Shown here piece after piece: positions 8,053-16,246 of a stretch of 23,435 nucleotides of DNA. Source of the stretch: Ectocarpus siliculosus (lineage: Eukaryota; Sar; Phaeophyceae; Ectocarpales; Ectocarpaceae); NCBI GenBank assembly GCA_000310025.1, contig FN648700.1:53531-76965 (forward strand). Direction: 5' to 3'. The notes beneath the pieces are model-generated. The model saw only the letters and a list, made by a program, of their open reading frames with translations. It did no database searches and was not told the origin of the DNA. The number at the start of each line of letters is the position of its first letter. Positions within the stretch are counted from its first letter, which is position 1. The translations under genes were made by a program, and so were the position numbers.

Positions 8053-8859
8053 GCTGTGTGAGCTATTGAGCTTGAGAAACGTCACACCGCAGCTGGAAGC
8101 CAACTGGGGGCCTGTCTACCATCTTCGATCACCCCTTGATGGCACAATCGCTTGCTTTTGCGGCTTCGACACTCCTTGTGCCAGGCTTCACGCCGGTTCG
8201 TAGAGGCAGGCTGGCACCAGGCTTTGTTGCTTTTGGTAAGAGCTTGCCGATTGCGAAAGGCAATTCTTATCTGTGGAAGACATGGACTTGTTCTGTTTTT
8301 TGTACCAAAAAAAAGGAAAAAGCGAGGCAAGGAGTTGCAAAATTTGCGGCGGCGTCGCCAACTTTCAAAGTTGTTGCGGGTTCGCTCAATCTCACGAAAT
8401 AGCTACTTTCTACACCGTCCTGTGCGCTCGGGATGAGGATCTCCAAAACGTAGCAAGCACCACCGCCACCGCCGCCTCCCTTTTCCTCGGTCTACATAGT
8501 TCTCCGTGCTACGAGAGACAGGAAGCGAACGTTGAGTCGGGAGTCTCCGCGAGCTGGCGTCGTGCTGTCCTCCTCCGCTGCAAGCACATCTAGGGCACAC
8601 GAGAGGGACACCGGACCCAAAAACTTTAGTGCTCCTCATTTATCCCGCCGCCCCCTCCCTAACGCCCGCGATGTTTTGCGGTGGCTCCGGCTGTCTCTTG
8701 TCGTAGCCCGGGTAGAATGACGGGCGTAGAAGACACGCCGGGGGCTGGTCGCTGGGACGGGGAACGGCACGTCACGCCCAGCCGGCAGTTGCCAAAGGCC
8801 CCGGGGATGGGGGTGGAGGGGCCCCGTGAGGTAAGGCTTGCCGTAGGTGACAAAAATAG
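8053..8859. other. About 800 bases without a supported gene
   Basis: Short frames are open on both strands here (for example 8136-8402 and 8273-8593 on the plus strand), but none has a convincing acceptor and donor pair in phase with the flanking exons, and none resembles a known protein. It is presumably intron sequence of the PDZ gene. Confidence 0.35.
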
Positions 8860-8978
8860 GAAGGAACGAAGGGCCATCGGTGATCGGTCCTGTGGGAACA
8901 AGGCTCTGTCCTCTCGAGGACGCGTGTCAATGGTCTAACGGCTAAGGCATGGAAAGACATGAGTACTTGCCCCCCCCC
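8860..8978 (+). repeat. Poly-C-tailed retroelement fragment, copy A
   Basis: TAGGAAGGAACG, then CGGTCCTGTGGGAACAAGG and GTCAATGGTCTAACGGCTAA, GGCATGG, ATGAGTACTTG and a run of nine C (8970-8978). The block is repeated right after it at 9005-9120. The GTCAATGGTCTAACG...GGCATG...GAGTAC-polyC end is shared with the LINE tail at 10030-10106, so this is read as a 5'-truncated copy of a related retroelement, in the same orientation as the gene. Confidence 0.75.
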
Positions 8979-9004
8979 AATGTTTGTGCCACCTATGGTG
9001 AAGT

Positions 9005-9120
9005 AGGAAGGAACGATGTTGGCCATCGGTCCTGTGGGAACAGTTTTTCGTCCTTTGGAGGACACGTGGTCATTGGTTTATCCGTTAGGGCATGCAAAAC
9101 TTGAGTACCCCCCCCCCCCC
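9005..9120 (+). repeat. Poly-C-tailed retroelement fragment, copy B
   Basis: AGGAAGGAACGATG, then CATCGGTCCTGTGGGAACAG and CGTGGTCATTGGTTTATCCG, GGCATGC, TTGAGTAC and 13 C (9108-9120), followed by T and six C. It is adjacent to copy A, same orientation and internal order, but clearly diverged from it. It either inserted separately or arose by an old tandem duplication. Confidence 0.75.
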
Positions 9121-9435
9121 TCCCCCCGGTGTTTGCCATCGGGGTTGGGTTTTCGTCGCTTGGCAACGAAGTTGTAAAACAAGCCGATCACTTCGTGAGC
9201 TCGGCAACTAGGTTGACGCTTTTTTTTGCCTCTATTTTTTTTTTTCGGTAGCCATAATGGTGGTCCAGTAGATTCTGTTGTGCGGAGTCGAGAACCCTCA
9301 CTCCGCGCAAGGGGGATGATCGCACCACGTTGTGTTGAGTTGGTCAAGCACCATCGAGGCAGTTACACAGTGCTCATGTCTGTCTCAATAATTAAGTCAT
9401 ACGCAGCTGTCATCCGTACGCAAGGAAGTTTGTGA

Positions 9436-9540
9436 GAGCCTGAGCCTGGTCCGGTGAGAACCCGGCGTGCTCCGTCCCGACTTTGTAGGGATGCGACGTC
9501 AATGGTCTAACGACTACAACGTGCACGACTATGAGTACGA
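9436..9540 (+). repeat. Poly-C-family tail fragment, copy C (lacking poly-C)
   Basis: GAGCCTGGTCCGGTGAGAACC, then GCTCCGTCCCGACTTTGTAG, GATGCGACGTCAATGGTCTA and ACGACTACAACGTGC. This matches copies E, F and G up to the point where they read GGCATGCG. Here the sequence passes directly into the LINE fragment at 9549, so the LINE appears to have inserted into or been joined to an older copy. Confidence 0.65.
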
Positions 9541-9548
9541 AGGTATGA

Positions 9549-10106
9549 AGCGAAGACCACTTGGAGATATACGGGAAGTTGAAAGAAGGGATAGGGATGA
9601 AGACGTACTTGGACGGCCCCATGGACTACGCGAAAAAGCTGAAATTGCAATTTCGAGTAGGCGATCTGGACTTGCCAGAACGGAGGAAGAGGTATGCCAG
9701 CCGTAGGAGAGAGGAAGAGGAGGATAGACACACATGTCCATGTGGCAAATCGGAGGAGAGTAGACCCCACATAGTTGGGGAGTGTGAGTTGTACAGGAAG
9801 GAAAGAGAGGATCTCGAGGAGGAAATGAGACAGAGAGGGTGTGACATGGACAAGTTTGGTAAATTAGACAACAGCGAATAAACGATCGCGATAATTGGGG
9901 ATAGATGGTGGGCACAAGAGGCCCTAGAGGACGGGGATAAGATGTGCAAGAAATTTTTATGGAGTTTGTGGCAGAAACGTAAAGAGCTCCCAAATGTTGG
10001 TGGTGTCTCTAGTAGGGGTAGGAACGGTGCTCCGTCTCGGGACGCGTGGTCAATGGTCAAATGACTACGGCAAGCAACAAATGAGTACGCCCCCCCCCCC
10101 CCCCCC
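9549..10106 (+). pseudogene. 3' fragment of a non-LTR retrotransposon (LINE) ending in poly-C
   Basis: A frame open from 9549 encodes the C-terminal part of a LINE polyprotein: LQFRVGDLDLPERRKRYASR, a run of Glu/Arg, then the zinc-knuckle-like HTCPCGKSEESRPHIVGECE with spacing C-X1-C-X8-H-X4-C, as found after the reverse transcriptase domain of many LINEs. One TAA (9879-9881) interrupts it. The same frame resumes with IIGDRWWAQEALEDG and KKFLWSLWQKRKEL and ends at TGA 10062-10064. Only about 26 bases separate that stop from 17 C (10090-10106). The reverse transcriptase and endonuclease parts are missing, so this copy is 5'-truncated and inactive. The poly-C tail is unusual, as LINEs normally end in poly-A or short repeats. 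Confidence 0.8.
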
Positions 10107-10131
10107 AACTTCCCCGCCTTCGCGTTCGTAG

Positions 10132-10239
10132 GAGCCCTGGGCGGCCGCGGAAGGGGCGGCGGCGGCAGCGGCGGCGGACCACGCTTCCGCCAACGTCGCC
10201 AAGGCTGGAGACCACGATGACACCGGTCTAGTCTACGAG
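10132..10239 (+). CDS. Candidate exon of the PDZ-domain gene, alanine-rich
   Basis: The acceptor CTTCGCGTTCGTAG ends at 10131 and the donor TACGAG|GTGTGT starts at 10240. The 108 bases are open only in phase 0 (the other two frames stop) and read EPWAAAEGAAAAAAADHAS, then GDHDDTGLVYE, so the exon is 0-0 and can be joined to other phase-0 exons of the gene. The alanine run is encoded by GCG repeats and, like the glycine tract at 4691-4865, looks like a linker. The polypyrimidine region of its acceptor is provided partly by the poly-C tail of the LINE fragment ending 25 bases upstream. Confidence 0.6.
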
Positions 10240-10672
10240 GTGTGTTTTTGTGTTTTGTGTTTGTGTTTTGGAATTGGCATCGCCACTTCAAAAGTTTTGG
10301 ACTGCCTATGCAAGGAAAAGTAAGTTTACCTCAGACAAAGACCAGGCACGGGGTACGCAGACCTTAACCCCAACCCTAACCCCAACGTAGCCGTTTCTAT
10401 ACTTTATCCAGTAAATTTGCTTGCTTAGAAAAACCTGCGTCGACTATCGAAAATTTGAAAAATATCCATGACTCTCTTTTCTGGTGGGGGCTTGAGGCTG
10501 TTTAACGGAGGTGCCAACACAGCAGCCGACCTGGCTTTTAAGGAAACCCAGAGTAAGGCACGCCGTGCTCTATGGGCACCATGTGCTAAAGAACGTGGTG
10601 CCCCCGCAGAATGTAAACATCAGGGGGGAGTGAAATACGTTTTCCCCGCTTTAAGGGCGCACTGATGTTGTC
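10240..10672. other. Intronic stretch, only a telomere-like relic seen
   Basis: Holds CCCCAACCCTAACCCCAA (about 10367-10384), a relic of telomere-like repeats, and otherwise unremarkable sequence. A frame open at 10468-10665 (MTLFSGGGLRLFNGG) has no splice support or recognisable domain. Confidence 0.4.
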
Positions 10673-10933
10673 TTAACCCTTACGTGACTACAGGCCGATT
10701 CAGCTCCGTTCTCAGCTCCGATCACTTTGGGTGCCGAAAGATCGCCGTTGTGCCTCGGGTAAGAGCAAAAGTACTACGTAGAGACCAGCAGGGAGACACA
10801 GACAGCCCACCCCAAAAGCACGCTTATCAGCAATGCGCACAGGACTCACATAGTACAACACTATTCACCCATGCCTCATCTCTCTGACGTGGGGCAGATA
10901 TCCTTTCCAGATCCAATCTACTGCCTATACGGG

Positions 10934-10990
10934 TACTGCTGTAGTCTAAGATTCAAACGCACAATACCACCGGAGAGGGTACATACAGCA
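10934..10990. repeat. TACTGCTGTA element, short copy
   Basis: TACTGCTGTAGTCTAAGATTC and AAACGCACAATACCACCGG, ending TACATACAGCA. The order of TACTGCTGTAGT, AGATTCRAAC, CRCAAT and TACATACAGCA is the same as in the 94-bp element at 21509-21602, so it is a shorter copy with internal deletions. It lies within the TTAA-flanked element. Confidence 0.6.
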
Positions 10991-11354
10991 CCCTGAACAT
11001 GTGATCAACTCGGTGCCGCATCCGCGGGGGAGAGCAGAGAAAGCGCACACCGGAGCCGATGCTAACGTACTGCCTCGGTGCTTGTTGTTGTTGTGGTTGC
11101 GGTGCGTGGTTCCCAGTATTGGGAGTGAAGGGTGGTTCGTCTGCTGTGTGCAAAATTTCGCTCAAAGGCAAGGGTTTTCGGGACTACAGCTCCGATCACA
11201 GCTCCGATCACAGCTCTCTATTTGTAGTACTGAATAGTAAAATTTATCACGGTTTTTATGCATTTTGTGCGATAGTGGATGATGTCTCGATTCTCTGATG
11301 AGCGAGCCGTTTTTTTCGTCGATCTGGCGCTTCTGTGAGGCGGTTTCCCGTCAG

Positions 11355-11439
11355 CGTCTTCGCATCTAGCGCCGCTAGCATATACATGCGCTTGTCCTAT
11401 GCTCTGTCCAAGGATGAGGTGGAGAAGATGTGCCAACAG
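11355..11439 (+). CDS. Weak candidate exon of the PDZ-domain gene
   Basis: The acceptor GTTTCCCGTCAG ends at 11354 and the donor CAACAG|GTATTG starts at 11440. After one base the frame reads SIYMRLSYALSKDEVEKMCQQ and ends in phase 0, which joins cleanly to the exon at 12063 (IAFPQAG). It requires a preceding exon ending in phase 2, whereas 10132-10239 ends in phase 0, so an exon is missing or the call is wrong. It also lies within the TTAA-flanked element. Confidence 0.35.
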
Positions 11440-11556
11440 GTATTGCTTGCACAGGTACACCCTCTGCGTGGACCGTTGCTGTCGGAAACAGGCATGCACA
11501 CCTGCTCAGAAACTACTGCTGCTGCTGTAGTCTATTTCTCTCCGCATAATAACTGC

Positions 11557-11574
11557 TACTGCTGTACAGCAGTA
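11557..11574. repeat. 18-bp perfect palindrome equal to two abutting TACTGCTGTA termini
   Basis: TACTGCTGTACAGCAGTA is its own reverse complement and consists of two copies of the terminal sequence of the TACTGCTGTA element (10934, 21509) joined head to head. It could be the remnant of an element that lost its interior, or a footprint. Related partial motifs surround it (CTGCTGCTGTAGTCTATTTC at 11518). Confidence 0.6.
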
Positions 11575-11881
11575 TAATAGTACTACTGTACTCCTGTTCG
11601 TCACTCTTACATATACCGCGTCCCCATCCCTGTGAGCCCCACACATGAACCCACTGCTGCACCATCCTTGCCGCCGTGATTTACGGGTGTACACGCATGC
11701 TCGGAAGATCTTTGACCGCAGAGAGCCAGCTGTGGGGAAAAAAGCAAAAAAATCCAAATTAACCCAGTCACGTAAGGGTTAAGAAAAACCGTGAGTGACC
11801 GAAAATAGAAAAAAGCGGCGACATCAAACATACCCAAGCGCCGCCATTATCACATCAGCAGTTCTTAGACCACACACGCAC

Positions 11882-11904
11882 GCACACACACACACACACA
11901 CACA
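11882..11904. repeat. (CA)n microsatellite
   Basis: About eleven CA units, preceded by imperfect CACGCA units, in an intron. Confidence 0.9.
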
Positions 11905-12062
11905 AAAAAGGATCGTGCTTTTTTTATCCCGCTGCACGACTGACGTCTATTCATTTTCATTGATCAACCCACCAAAATAGCGCGCTTCGGAAAAACTCAG
12001 CCATGTTTGAAACGCCCTGTTGCACGTGCAATATCTCGACGAAATTTCCCTTTGTTTCGCAG

Positions 12063-12197
12063 ATAGCTTTCCCCCAAGCTGGGGCCCTGGGACTCAACCT
12101 CCGGACTTACCTCGCGGAACAGCCCGCCGGTGCACGGCTCGGCCTTCCCCCGTACGGAAGCTTGGAAGTGCTCGACGCTCAGAAGTTTTACCTGAAG
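12063..12197 (+). CDS. PDZ-domain gene exon, first part of the PDZ domain
   Basis: The acceptor CCCTTTGTTTCGCAG ends at 12062. The 135-base exon is phase 0 to phase 0 and ends with a GC donor (AAG|GCAAGT at 12198). It reads IAFPQAGALGLNLRTYLAEQ, then LPPYGSLEVLDAQKFYLK. The LGLNLR segment fits the carboxylate-binding loop (GLGF-like) and first strand of a PDZ domain. Joined to the next exon it gives LDAQKFYLK followed by AIVEPGDLLVAINGK, and the three PDZ exons together give about 85-90 residues, the usual PDZ size. PDZ domains bind C-terminal peptides of partner proteins, often at membranes. Only the domain class can be inferred. If the GC donor is not used, translation would read on to a stop at about 12285. 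Confidence 0.65.
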
Positions 12198-13143
12198 GCA
12201 AGTGTGTCAGAGAGTGCCGTGGCCTGTACCGATCGATCTAGAGCGGTGACAGCAGCAGAACTCAACAAAGAACGAGTGTTTATTTAGTCCGGCTCCGGAG
12301 CGCCTGTTTTTACGAGAGGTGGGGGGGGATTGATGCCGGCGATTTTTCAATGCAACCAGTGACGAAGCGCTTTGGGGGGGATATACTGTAGGAGGTTGCC
12401 TTTTTTTTTGGGACGTGGTGGCGTTGGTATACGTGTAAGGAGGGGGCTGTATTTAAAGGTTTTGCTCGTGGGTATTGTTTAGTTTTCAGGTTTTGGGACG
12501 CCACACGGACAGAAGAAGGCACTGGGCAGAGAGAACGGAACGGTTTGTAATGTGAAGACAACAACAACAACACATGTAAGGGGATGAGAAAAAATATATC
12601 GCAATTTTTTTTGGCGGGACATGGATACATTCGCTACATACTGTGTACAGTACGACACGCTTGGCGGTTGGTTGTATTCCACGTTGCACTCGTAATTCAT
12701 GGCATCGCTGCCTCCGCCTAAGGGGCCTACACGTACCCCGAACGTTCCTTCCACGGCGTTCTTCTTGCCCGCACCCGACCCCGGGCCTCTTCTAAGAAAC
12801 GCTTGCTGCGCGGCGCGCCGCCTCCCCCAGAAGCAACGGCCGGCAAACCGGCGACTCTGCAGCAAAACCAGCAGTTTCAATCTCTCTCTCTCTTGGGAGT
12901 CGTTGGACATACGCATTTATCAAACAGAAAATTGTTGAGCTGCAGCAGTAGTGGTACCGGTATATTGCCGGTGCGATCCAGTCGATTTCACCGACATTGT
13001 TCAGAGTTTGAAAACAACTTGCATGTTCCTTCTGTGCCAGACGGTTTCACCGGCAGTACACAGGGCAACTGGCATTATACCGGGACCACTGCTACCGTAT
13101 ACCCACACTTTGTTTGCATGCCGCTCCTGAATTAAAAACGAAG
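12198..13143. other. Intron of the PDZ gene (GC-AG) with an inverted dispersed repeat
   Basis: The intron begins GCAAGT and ends ACGAAG. It contains the inverted repeat copy at 12504-12578. Minus-strand frames across 12479-12916 are open for long runs and look partly coding (KNAVEGTFGVRVGPLGGG), but they have no matching splice partners and overlap the repeat, so they are not called. Confidence 0.45.
12504..12578 (-). repeat. Dispersed repeat of unknown type, copy 2 (inverted)
   Basis: Its reverse complement (TACATGTGTTGTTGTTGTTG, TCTTCACATTACAAACCG and TCTGTCCGTGTGG) aligns with 4457-4528 across its length. The two copies are in opposite orientation about 8 kb apart in the same gene, so the pre-mRNA could pair between them. 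No element ends were identified. Confidence 0.6.
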
Positions 13144-13256
13144 GCGATCGTTGAACCGGGGGACCTCCTTGTGGCCATCAACGGCAAGAAGCTCACCGGA
13201 AGCAGGTTCAGCTTCGAGGATGCCATCGCTGTCTGCAGCAGAGCGTCCTTGCCAAG
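13144..13256 (+). CDS. PDZ-domain gene exon, core of the PDZ domain
   Basis: A 113-base segment between the acceptor AAAACGAAG (13143) and the donor CCAAG|GTGGGT (13257) reads AIVEPGDLLVAINGKKLTG, then SFEDAIAVCSRASLP. The EPGDLLVAINGK motif with a following helix (SFEDAIAV) is the classic middle of a PDZ domain, so identification of the domain is firm. It starts in phase 0, matching 12063-12197, and ends two bases into a codon (AG), which the exon at 18606 completes as AGG (Arg). The polypyrimidine tract at its acceptor is weak and the exact 5' border is the least certain part. The following intron contains the 4.4-kb transposon. Confidence 0.75.
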
Positions 13257-13332
13257 GTGGGTGGGAGGCGGGAAGCGGAACACCCGTGCTGAATCACCCA
13301 CCCTCGACGCCTTGTTCATCCTGTCGAAACCT

Positions 13333-13440
13333 AACCTGGGCCGGCGAGAAACCTGGCCTATCGCTCCGTCCCGGCATTGTAGGGGTGCTAAGTCAATGGC
13401 CTAACGACTACGGCATGCGTTTTACTTGAGTCCGCCCCCC
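13333..13440 (+). repeat. Poly-C-tailed retroelement fragment, copy E
   Basis: CCTGGGCCGGCGAGAAACCTGG, with ATCGCTCCGTCCCGGCATTG, TAAGTCAATGGCCTAACGAC and TACGGCATGCGTTTTACTTG, ending GAGTCCGCCCCCCC followed by a CA run. It is the same order as copies F and G at 19.3-19.6 kb and lies in the intron of the PDZ gene just before the transposon insertion. Confidence 0.75.
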
Positions 13441-13565
13441 CACACACACACGATTCGAAGAAGTCCATACAGTTTCATTATTTTTCTTTTTTTTAATGTC
13501 GTTACATCAATTAATAGTAGCAATCTGTCTCGGAAGCCGGGGGTCTCCAGTCACCGGAATATCAA

Positions 13566-13641
13566 ACAATATCGCCAGACATGAGGCGGATGTCTTCAGG
13601 TGCACGTGTAGACAAGTTCCCCTTGGGATGTGTGATGTGGA
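13566..13641 (+). repeat. Dispersed repeat R, copy 1, left part (interrupted by the transposon)
   Basis: Aligns with 21112-21188: both contain GCCA-ATGAG, TCTYCAGGTKC and RAGCAAGTTCCC-type sequence, then TTGGGATGTGTGATGTGGA (here) versus TTGGGATGTGTGGTGTGGA. The repeat continues at 18041 after the transposon. In one frame the joined sequence is open across the insertion point (MRRMSSGARVDKFPLGCV). Confidence 0.8.
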
Positions 13642-13662
13642 TACCGTAGGTTGCATAAGATA
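13642..13662 (+). repeat. Left terminal inverted repeat of the transposon
   Basis: TACCGTAGGTTGCATAAGATA, identical to the reverse complement of the right end, and closely matched by the left end of the MITE at 7826. The first TA is the target duplication. Confidence 0.95.
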
Positions 13663-13860
13663 TCACACTTTCATTAGATACCACACCCCCTCAGAAAACG
13701 TACACAATACCACACCCGTGTGCTATTTTTTTCAGCCCCCCAAAAAACGTCATTTTATCACACGGTGACATAAGATACCACACCCCCTGAAGTTGGGCCG
13801 CATTAAATCGACGGAGCCCCTGCTTATCACACGGTGTGACAACGTGAGGACAGAGATCAC
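13663..13860. promoter_or_regulatory. Left subterminal motif cluster of the transposon
   Basis: Repeated short motifs in both orientations: GATACCACACCCCCT, AATACCACACCCGTGTG, TTATCACACGGTGACATAAG and TTATCACACGGTGTG. These resemble the right-hand cluster. In other transposons such clusters bind the transposase. Here that is inferred from arrangement only. The transposase start codon is at 13887, so the cluster also overlaps the likely promoter. Confidence 0.7.
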
Positions 13861-13886
13861 GACCACACCACCTGCTCGCAAGAGCC

Positions 13887-14398
13887 ATGGAGGCGGACAA
13901 TGTCGTGGAGGGTGGTGCAGTTAGCAACCCTGCTGAAAGCCCCGCGGCTCAGACTGCAGTGGGTAAGACTCCAGCGGCGGTCCCACGCTCCATAGCGTCC
14001 TTCTTTCCACCCGCCCCGGGGGAACGTGGGGCTGCTCGGACGACTCCCTCAGCAGCCGCACATGACACCGCACGTACTGCTGAGGCCCGCTCAATAGAAT
14101 CTACTGCTACTGAGACTCCCACAGCACCGGCTGCGCCTGCCACCGCGGGTGCCGCTGAAACCTGCGAAGCAGAACCTACTGCTGAGAATCCCGCAGCACC
14201 CACACCCACACCCGAAAAGGCAGCTCTCCCGCCAACCACCAACACCCTGAGCGCGGCTACTGCTGAGAACCCTGCAGCAGCACCGCGCTGCGGAGAACCA
14301 TCGTGCACCAACAAGCCCTTGTGGGCAGAGCCAGGGAAGGATATGCCGGAGTTTTGCGGCAGGCATGCGAAGTCTGGCGACGTCTACATCAAAATAAG
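13887..14398 (+). CDS. Transposase exon 1 with an EsV-1-7 cysteine motif
   Basis: ATG in good context (GAGCCATGG) opens 170 codons plus two bases, ending at the donor ATAAG|GTGTGC. Residues 1-134 are low complexity, rich in Ala, Thr, Pro and Glu (EAEPTAENPAAPTPTPEKAA-like), likely disordered, with a short SIASFFPPAP motif near residue 35. Residues 135-160 are C-GEPS-C, sixteen residues, C-GR-H, i.e. Cys135, Cys140, Cys157 and His160. Twelve residues, including the last one across the splice, then complete C-X4-C-X16-C-X2-H-X12. This is the published signature of the EsV-1-7 repeat, named after a brown-algal virus gene and found in the Ectocarpus developmental regulator IMMEDIATE UPRIGHT. The domain's function is unknown and a zinc-binding role is assumed from the residues. 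One motif is present where many family members have several. Confidence 0.85.
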
Positions 14399-14990
14399 GT
14401 GTGCGCAGAGCGTCTTGCAGTTTGCAGCACATGGGTGTTTGTGAGGATTCTCATGGCTCAAGCAAACCAAAGAACATGCCACGCCTGATTGCCTGATCGA
14501 TAACCAGATCGAAAAAATAATGTGATTTTGACGTCGTGTTGTCGCGCTCGCCTCACTGTACATTGGCATGTACACACTACATTTACATGTAGTTCATATA
14601 TTGTGGTGTGGGCGAAATGTTTACTGGATTGTTTTTTTCACACACACGACACGTTTCCGCATACCGTTTTTTGTGTTTGATGTTTCGGTAGGAAGACTGC
14701 GAAACCCGTACCCAACACGTGCAAATATGTAAACATAACCTCGACAGCAGTTCGTGCCTGTTTGTGTGAGATACGAAATAGGTGCCGTCAGCTGCTCACC
14801 CTCTGTACCTTGCAAGCGTGGACGACATGACTCTCAACCTGGTGGCCGTTGTCAGAGCTATCCGCTAGCCATCGTATTTTTGGTACGTTTGCCTGATGGT
14901 CGTTGGAGCGAGCGCATTGTTACAGATACTGCACTTAACGACACGTATGCTACATGTTGTGTTGCTTCCTCGAACTCATGCGCTTTTCAG
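14399..14990 (+). other. Intron 1 of the transposase gene
   Basis: Begins GTGTGC and ends CATGCGCTTTTCAG. The 5' portion is the read-through of the exon-1 frame to a stop at 14444, so retained-intron transcripts would give a short EsV-1-7-only protein of 185 residues. No other feature is apparent. Confidence 0.6.
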
Positions 14991-15933
14991 GAACGTGCAC
15001 CTGCCTGAAGCACCGACGACAGCAGCCGCAGCGGCGCCCGTCGGCGACGCCATGTTTCCTGGAGAGTCAGAGGAGTGGACAGATGGTTTCGGTGGGCGTC
15101 TCGACGGCACGCCGGCCGAGGGCAAGGGCAAGGGAAAGAGGAAAAGAGAGCCGCTGGAATTGGAGCCACCAAACTTCCCCATTAAGTTTGGTGGTGGCCA
15201 GAAACGCAAGCGGTACGATTTGGAATTCAAAGTAAACGCCATTAAGTACGCGACCATGCAAGCCCGGAGGCGCAGGGGCCTAATGGAACCATCGGTGTGT
15301 CGTATGCGCAACGAGTGCTTGGGATTTCCGAGAAGATCATACTCTCTGCGTGGATAAAAGACAGAACAAAGTACGAGAAGCAGCTGGAACAGGCAGACCA
15401 GCTCGGGGCCAAACGCAAGAAGAAAGCCCGGAGCGTGAAGTCGTTCAGAACGGGGAGGGTTAGGTCAAACGCTGAGGCCGAGCTCGAACTTCTCGACTGG
15501 ATCAACGATGTTCGTTCGGAAGCCACCTCTGCCCGCGTCTCTACAAGGATGATCAAGAACAAGGTGGTATCGCTCAACTCGCTTTGGTTCGGCCCGAGGC
15601 CTGCAGCGAACGACCTGGGGGGGCAGTAGAAAGTACCGCAACAAGCAGACTCACTGGTGCAGGAGGTTCCTTAGGAAGAACCGGTTGTCATTCCGGGCGG
15701 TTACCAGGCAAGGCCAGAAACTCCCTTCCGGGTGGCCTGCGATTGCCATGAAAGCCGTCAAGGAATGGAGGGCGCTTCGTCACGGAGGAATCGACGGTGG
15801 GGGAGGACGGAGCATGGGGGGGGCAACGAGCAATGCGCCTTCGAAGCCACCTCTGTTGTTCAAGGAGGAGCAGAGCTACAGCATGGATGAAACTGCTGTG
15901 TGGATGGAGCCCGCTGGCACGTCGACCGTGGCG
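14991..15933 (+). CDS. Transposase exon 2, helix-turn-helix domains and first catalytic Asp
   Basis: After one base completing Arg, the frame reads [16 protein letters not shown], then the basic [10 protein letters not shown] and [19 protein letters not shown], the beginning of the pogo/pipsqueak-type DNA-binding helix-turn-helix. At about 15257-15280 the homology moves to another frame ([38 protein letters not shown]), and at the G7 run 15617-15623 it returns to the first frame ([20 protein letters not shown]), the CENP-B-type second DNA-binding domain. The exon ends with [20 protein letters not shown], carrying the first catalytic Asp. The net shift is zero. A stop (TAG at 15627-15629) blocks the middle frame. 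Confidence 0.8.
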
Positions 15934-16246
15934 GTGAGTTCAATAGTGTTGCTTCGAGTCATGTGCCTGTCTGGTCGTTTCTTGGCATTCCGTGCAAACA
16001 GTGGGCATTGTGATGCAATATTTCTTGCCGTACGTACTCAGTGTCCAGCCAGTAAGGCTAGACGACGTTGGTATTGCGCTTATGCCGGGTTAGAAGTTTC
16101 TTACCATTCGCATCCATCATCGCTGTACTGCAAAACCCATACGTTGCTTTGTGCGTGAAGAGCTGTCATCCTCATCTACAAAATCGACTTTTTTCGTCGC
16201 CTCTGCTTTCTCTATTGCTTATTGCTTTTTATTTTGTCGTTCGCAG

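Larger units (their letters stand above)
10677..11778. mobile_element. piggyBac-like TTAA-flanked TIR element (non-autonomous), tentative
   Basis: TTAA at 10673-10676 followed by CCCTTACGTGACT faces AGTCACGTAAGGG followed by TTAA at 11779-11782, a perfect 17-base inverted match including the TTAA. piggyBac transposons insert at and duplicate TTAA and their ends begin CCC, so the geometry fits. No piggyBac transposase is encoded in the 1.1 kb between, so it would be a non-autonomous derivative. Against it, a plausible exon (11355-11439) lies inside. Either that exon is spurious or belongs to the element, or the repeats are coincidental. Repeated CAGCTCCGATCA units occur at 11186-11215 and near 10700. 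Confidence 0.5.

Noticed and set aside
9529-10291. Long minus-strand frames over the LINE fragment and poly-C tract
   Set aside because: Antisense of the LINE coding region and the poly-C run; no independent support.
10673-10690. TTAACCCT as another telomere relic
   Set aside because: The shared inverted match extends into ACGTGACT, which is not telomeric, so terminal repeats are the better explanation.
13949-14314. Minus-strand frame of 121 codons, Ala/Gly/Val-rich
   Set aside because: It is the antisense shadow of the Ala/Thr/Pro-rich transposase exon 1.
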